Origin: CAYPSN01 sp041907025
GTDB taxonomy: Bacteria > Patescibacteriota > Saccharimonadia > CAILAD01 > JADZBC01
Assembly (NCBI GenBank): GCA_041907025.1
Contig: JAYRIB010000028.1
Span: 1-29,078, forward strand
DNA: 29,078 nucleotides
Direction of reading: 5' to 3'
The notes below the pieces were generated by a model. It was given only the letters and a program-made list of their open reading frames with translations, ran no database searches and was not told the origin of the DNA. The translations under genes were made by a program, and so were the position numbers. Positions 28,611 to 29,078 of the stretch are shown piece after piece; positions within the stretch are counted from its first letter, which is position 1; each line of letters opens with the position of its first letter.

Positions 28611-28616
28611 ATCATA
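28611..28616 (-). promoter_or_regulatory. Extended -10 for leaderless ydeI-like gene
   Basis: TTGGTATGAT on the minus strand, hexamer 28611-28616, six bases before the ATG at 28604. Its position supports the internal start. Confidence 0.65.
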
Positions 28617-28639
28617 CCAAAAACTACCTAATAATACCC

Positions 28640-28822
28640 TCAAACCTTGCTAGTAATATCGCGCAAAATCCTTATTGCCTTGGGCCCAACTCCATGGAGT
28701 GTGAGTAGGTCTTGATCAGACATCTTCGCTACCTGCTGGAGCGTATAAATTCCAGCAGCACTAAGTGCCCTAACAGCAGGCTTACCTATACTCTCAGGTA
28801 TGTCTGAATCCTTATCGTTCAT
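28640..28822 (-). CDS. Helix-hairpin-helix protein, 60 aa
   Basis: A single double-HhH domain: SIGKPAVRALSAAGIYTLQQVAKMSDQDLLTLHGVGPKAIRILRDI. LHGVGPKAI is the DNA-backbone-binding hairpin and the arrangement is like the RNA polymerase alpha C-terminal domain or the RuvA/UvrC type. Non-sequence-specific DNA binding is likely. TATAGT lies six bases before the ATG with no SD. Confidence 0.8.
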   Translation of the reverse strand: MNDKDSDIPESIGKPAVRALSAAGIYTLQQVAKMSDQDLLTLHGVGPKAIRILRDITSKV

Positions 28823-28828
28823 ATAAGT

Positions 28829-28834
28829 ACTATA
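28829..28834 (-). promoter_or_regulatory. -10 box for leaderless HhH gene
   Basis: TATAGT on the minus strand, six bases before the ATG at 28822. Confidence 0.5.
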
Positions 28835-28837
28835 TCA

Positions 28838-28861
28838 AAAAGAGACCGACAGGTCTCTTTT
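28838..28861. terminator. Bidirectional intrinsic terminator
   Basis: Perfect 10-bp stem AAAAGAGACC (28838-28847) and GGTCTCTTTT (28852-28861) with loop GACA. U-tracts form in both directions. On the minus strand it insulates the HhH gene promoter from transcription coming from the right. Confidence 0.85.
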
Positions 28862-28904
28862 CTAAAGCATAAGTTCTTGGCTCCCTCTAGTAGACACATT
28901 ACGA

Positions 28905-28970
28905 ATGGCAAGTACGGACTTTGATGTGCGTAAAATTAACGATATAAAAGAAATGTTGATTACCGTATGA
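28905..28970 (+). CDS. Possible 21-aa ORF coupled to next gene
   Basis: ATG at 28905 opens a 21-codon ORF (MASTDFDVRKIN, ending MLITV) whose TGA overlaps the next ATG (ATGA at 28967-28970). No clear SD. The overlap is the only support; it could be a leader peptide or chance. Confidence 0.3.
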   Translation: MASTDFDVRKINDIKEMLITV

Positions 28971-29078
28971 CCTACATTATAGACGAGTTTGATTTACCTG
29001 AGCCAGATTTTGATATGCCGAGCTTAGGCATTTGCATACCAGATTTAGAACTACTACCTTTGCCAGAACTTGATTTAC
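28967..29078 (+). CDS. Start of an unknown acidic gene, cut by the window
   Basis: An open frame runs from the ATG at 28967 to the window end (37 codons seen). The visible N-terminus is strongly acidic with a repeating Pro-Asp-Leu/Phe pattern (FDLPEPDFDMPSLG, then PDLELLPLPELDL), suggesting a low-complexity or beta-repeat surface region. No SD. Family unknown. Confidence 0.4.
   Translation, partial: MTYIIDEFDLPEPDFDMPSLGICIPDLELLPLPELDL

Overview
The window looks like a chromosome segment of a Patescibacteria/CPR bacterium, most likely Candidatus Saccharibacteria (TM7). The basis is the mix of very short conserved proteins (65 and 69 aa), DUF4870 and DUF5684 membrane proteins, a DUF4214/M64 surface peptidase, an RRM RNA-binding protein, tight packing, and ordinary use of TGA as stop (which argues against Gracilibacteria/Absconditabacteria). 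This placement rests on family recognition, not on a search.

Layout. 1-4.7 kb: initiator tRNA-fMet, an FtsB-like divisome protein, an EVE protein coupled to a histidine phosphatase, two overlapping small ORFs, a frameshifted endonuclease/exonuclease/phosphatase-family gene, a membrane protein and an unknown protein whose mRNA leader carries a 17-bp stem. About 4.88-10.44 kb: a GC-rich foreign island. It is bounded by a 9-bp direct repeat that copies the 3' end of the intact tRNA-Ile2(CAU) gene at its right edge. It holds a methyltransferase, a broken kinase gene coupled to a membrane protein, a DUF3825 gene, gene debris, and an XRE/ImmA pair in which ImmA is fused to the C-terminal tail of a large serine recombinase. 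Hairpins without U-tracts and codon use suggest an actinobacterial source. Actinobacteria are the usual hosts of Saccharibacteria, so host-to-epibiont transfer is a reasonable inference.

10.5-16 kb: core genes (65-aa protein, bactofilin-like membrane protein, RRM protein, 69-aa protein, LexA, a three-gene membrane operon, a DnaQ-like exonuclease). 16-19 kb: a GNAT acetyltransferase and a multidrug-type ABC half-transporter. The ABC gene has a consensus promoter, a 28-codon leader ORF and an intrinsic terminator in front of it, which is the architecture of transcription attenuation. 19-22.3 kb: a methyltransferase, a conserved 169-aa protein and a gpsA-glpK pair making glycerol 3-phosphate. 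22.4-26.6 kb: envelope proteins, including a membrane-anchored M64 metallopeptidase with DUF4214 repeats and a peptidoglycan-binding domain, and a 25-residue membrane peptide. 26.6-29.1 kb: a TM/coiled-coil protein, a GltS-type glutamate symporter, a YdeI-like protein, an HhH protein, and the start of an unknown gene.

Recurring theme: at least seven genes have a -10 box (five times the octamer GGTATGAT) ending exactly six bases before the ATG and no usable Shine-Dalgarno. This predicts leaderless mRNAs alongside ordinary SD-led genes. The best candidates for something undescribed are this promoter class, the attenuator of the ABC transporter, and the tRNA-bounded island with its recombinase chimera.
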